Source: Planctomycetaceae bacterium | Lineage (GTDB): Bacteria > Planctomycetota > Planctomycetia > Pirellulales > Pirellulaceae | Direction of reading: 5' to 3' | NCBI GenBank assembly: GCA_027487485.1 | Contig: JAIYDN010000091.1 | Span: 62,001-126,000, forward strand | Length of the DNA stretch: 64,000 nt | Shown: piece after piece, positions 63,938 through 64,000 of the stretch | Position numbering within the stretch: position 1 is the first letter of the stretch | Layout of the letters: the number at the start of each line of letters is the position of its first letter | The notes under the pieces: model-generated | What the model was told of the DNA's origin: nothing | Databases searched by the model: none | What the model saw: the letters and a program-made list of their open reading frames with translations, nothing else | Program-made: the position numbers and the translations under genes

Positions 63938-64000
63938 CGTGGCTTTTCGATAGAAGTGTTTGCTTAGAGCCTTTATCTTGTTTTTAGAAACCGCTCGAGA
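63938..64000. other. Window end, non-coding
   Basis: 63 bp after the MATE gene with no clear hairpin terminator and no gene start visible. Confidence 0.4.

Noticed and set aside
1-64000. tRNA or rRNA genes
   Set aside because: While reading I found no cloverleaf with a T-loop GTTCGAATC-type box in proper context and no rRNA-like stretch; a tRNAscan or Rfam run would be needed to exclude them fully.

Overview
This window almost certainly comes from a planctomycete, most likely of the Pirellulaceae. The evidence is a PSD1/PSCyt cytochrome gene directly followed by a DUF1501 gene, a DUF1559 protein with a prepilin-type N-terminus, an FG-GAP protein, an 'NPYEPT' small membrane protein, and many dispersed palindromic repeats between genes. 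Base composition looks close to 50-55% GC. I found no rRNA, tRNA, CRISPR array, phage or transposase gene.

Region 1 (1-5.1 kb, minus strand) is a high-affinity phosphate uptake operon, pstS-pstC-pstA. Both permeases are enlarged, and two TTAACA repeats with an 11-bp period lie upstream of pstS. Region 2 (5.3-13.9 kb) holds single genes and pairs: a tandem STN-domain protein, an eIF1/SUI1 (YciH) homologue, a probable outer-membrane barrel, a YjhG/YagF-type xylonate dehydratase coupled to a PabA/TrpG-like amidotransferase, an FG-GAP protein and a TrhA/hemolysin III protein. Region 3 (14-20.2 kb) has a large membrane-anchored protein coupled to a 1017-residue protein built from secretin N-domains, then an SDR oxidoreductase.

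Region 4 (21.2-42.9 kb) is the centrepiece: a type II secretion/type IV pilus-like locus on the minus strand. Its transcription order is PilB-like ATPase, PilT, second PilB-like ATPase, PilC/GspF, then six genes with prepilin-like N-termini of about 346, 438, 429, 481, 2158 and 685 residues. All are larger than usual family members, and the 2158-residue GspK-like one is extreme. PilC carries an unusual insertion of about 80 residues with two extra hydrophobic segments. No full secretin lies nearby. A 195-residue secreted protein with a secretin-like C-terminal motif is divergent from the first ATPase, and the secretin N-domain protein is at 16.3-19.4 kb, so the outer-membrane part may be split or unusual.

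Region 5 (42.9-50.2 kb) is an accessory, repeat-rich stretch. Near-identical composite repeats of about 265 bp bracket a HEAT-repeat gene. It also holds a mini zinc ribbon, a DUF1559 protein, an EF-hand lipoprotein, a small membrane protein, and an ECF sigma factor with a membrane partner.

Region 6 (50.2-64 kb) holds the PSD1/DUF1501 pair, a RegB-like redox sensor kinase, an orphan ABC ATPase and a convergent membrane protein. It ends in a tight operon for respiration: di-haem cytochrome c lipoprotein, ctaA, ctaB, ABC ATPase and MATE exporter. Several starts were moved downstream from the longest reading frame, on the evidence of RBS position, prepilin or signal peptide position, or repeats covering the 5' end.
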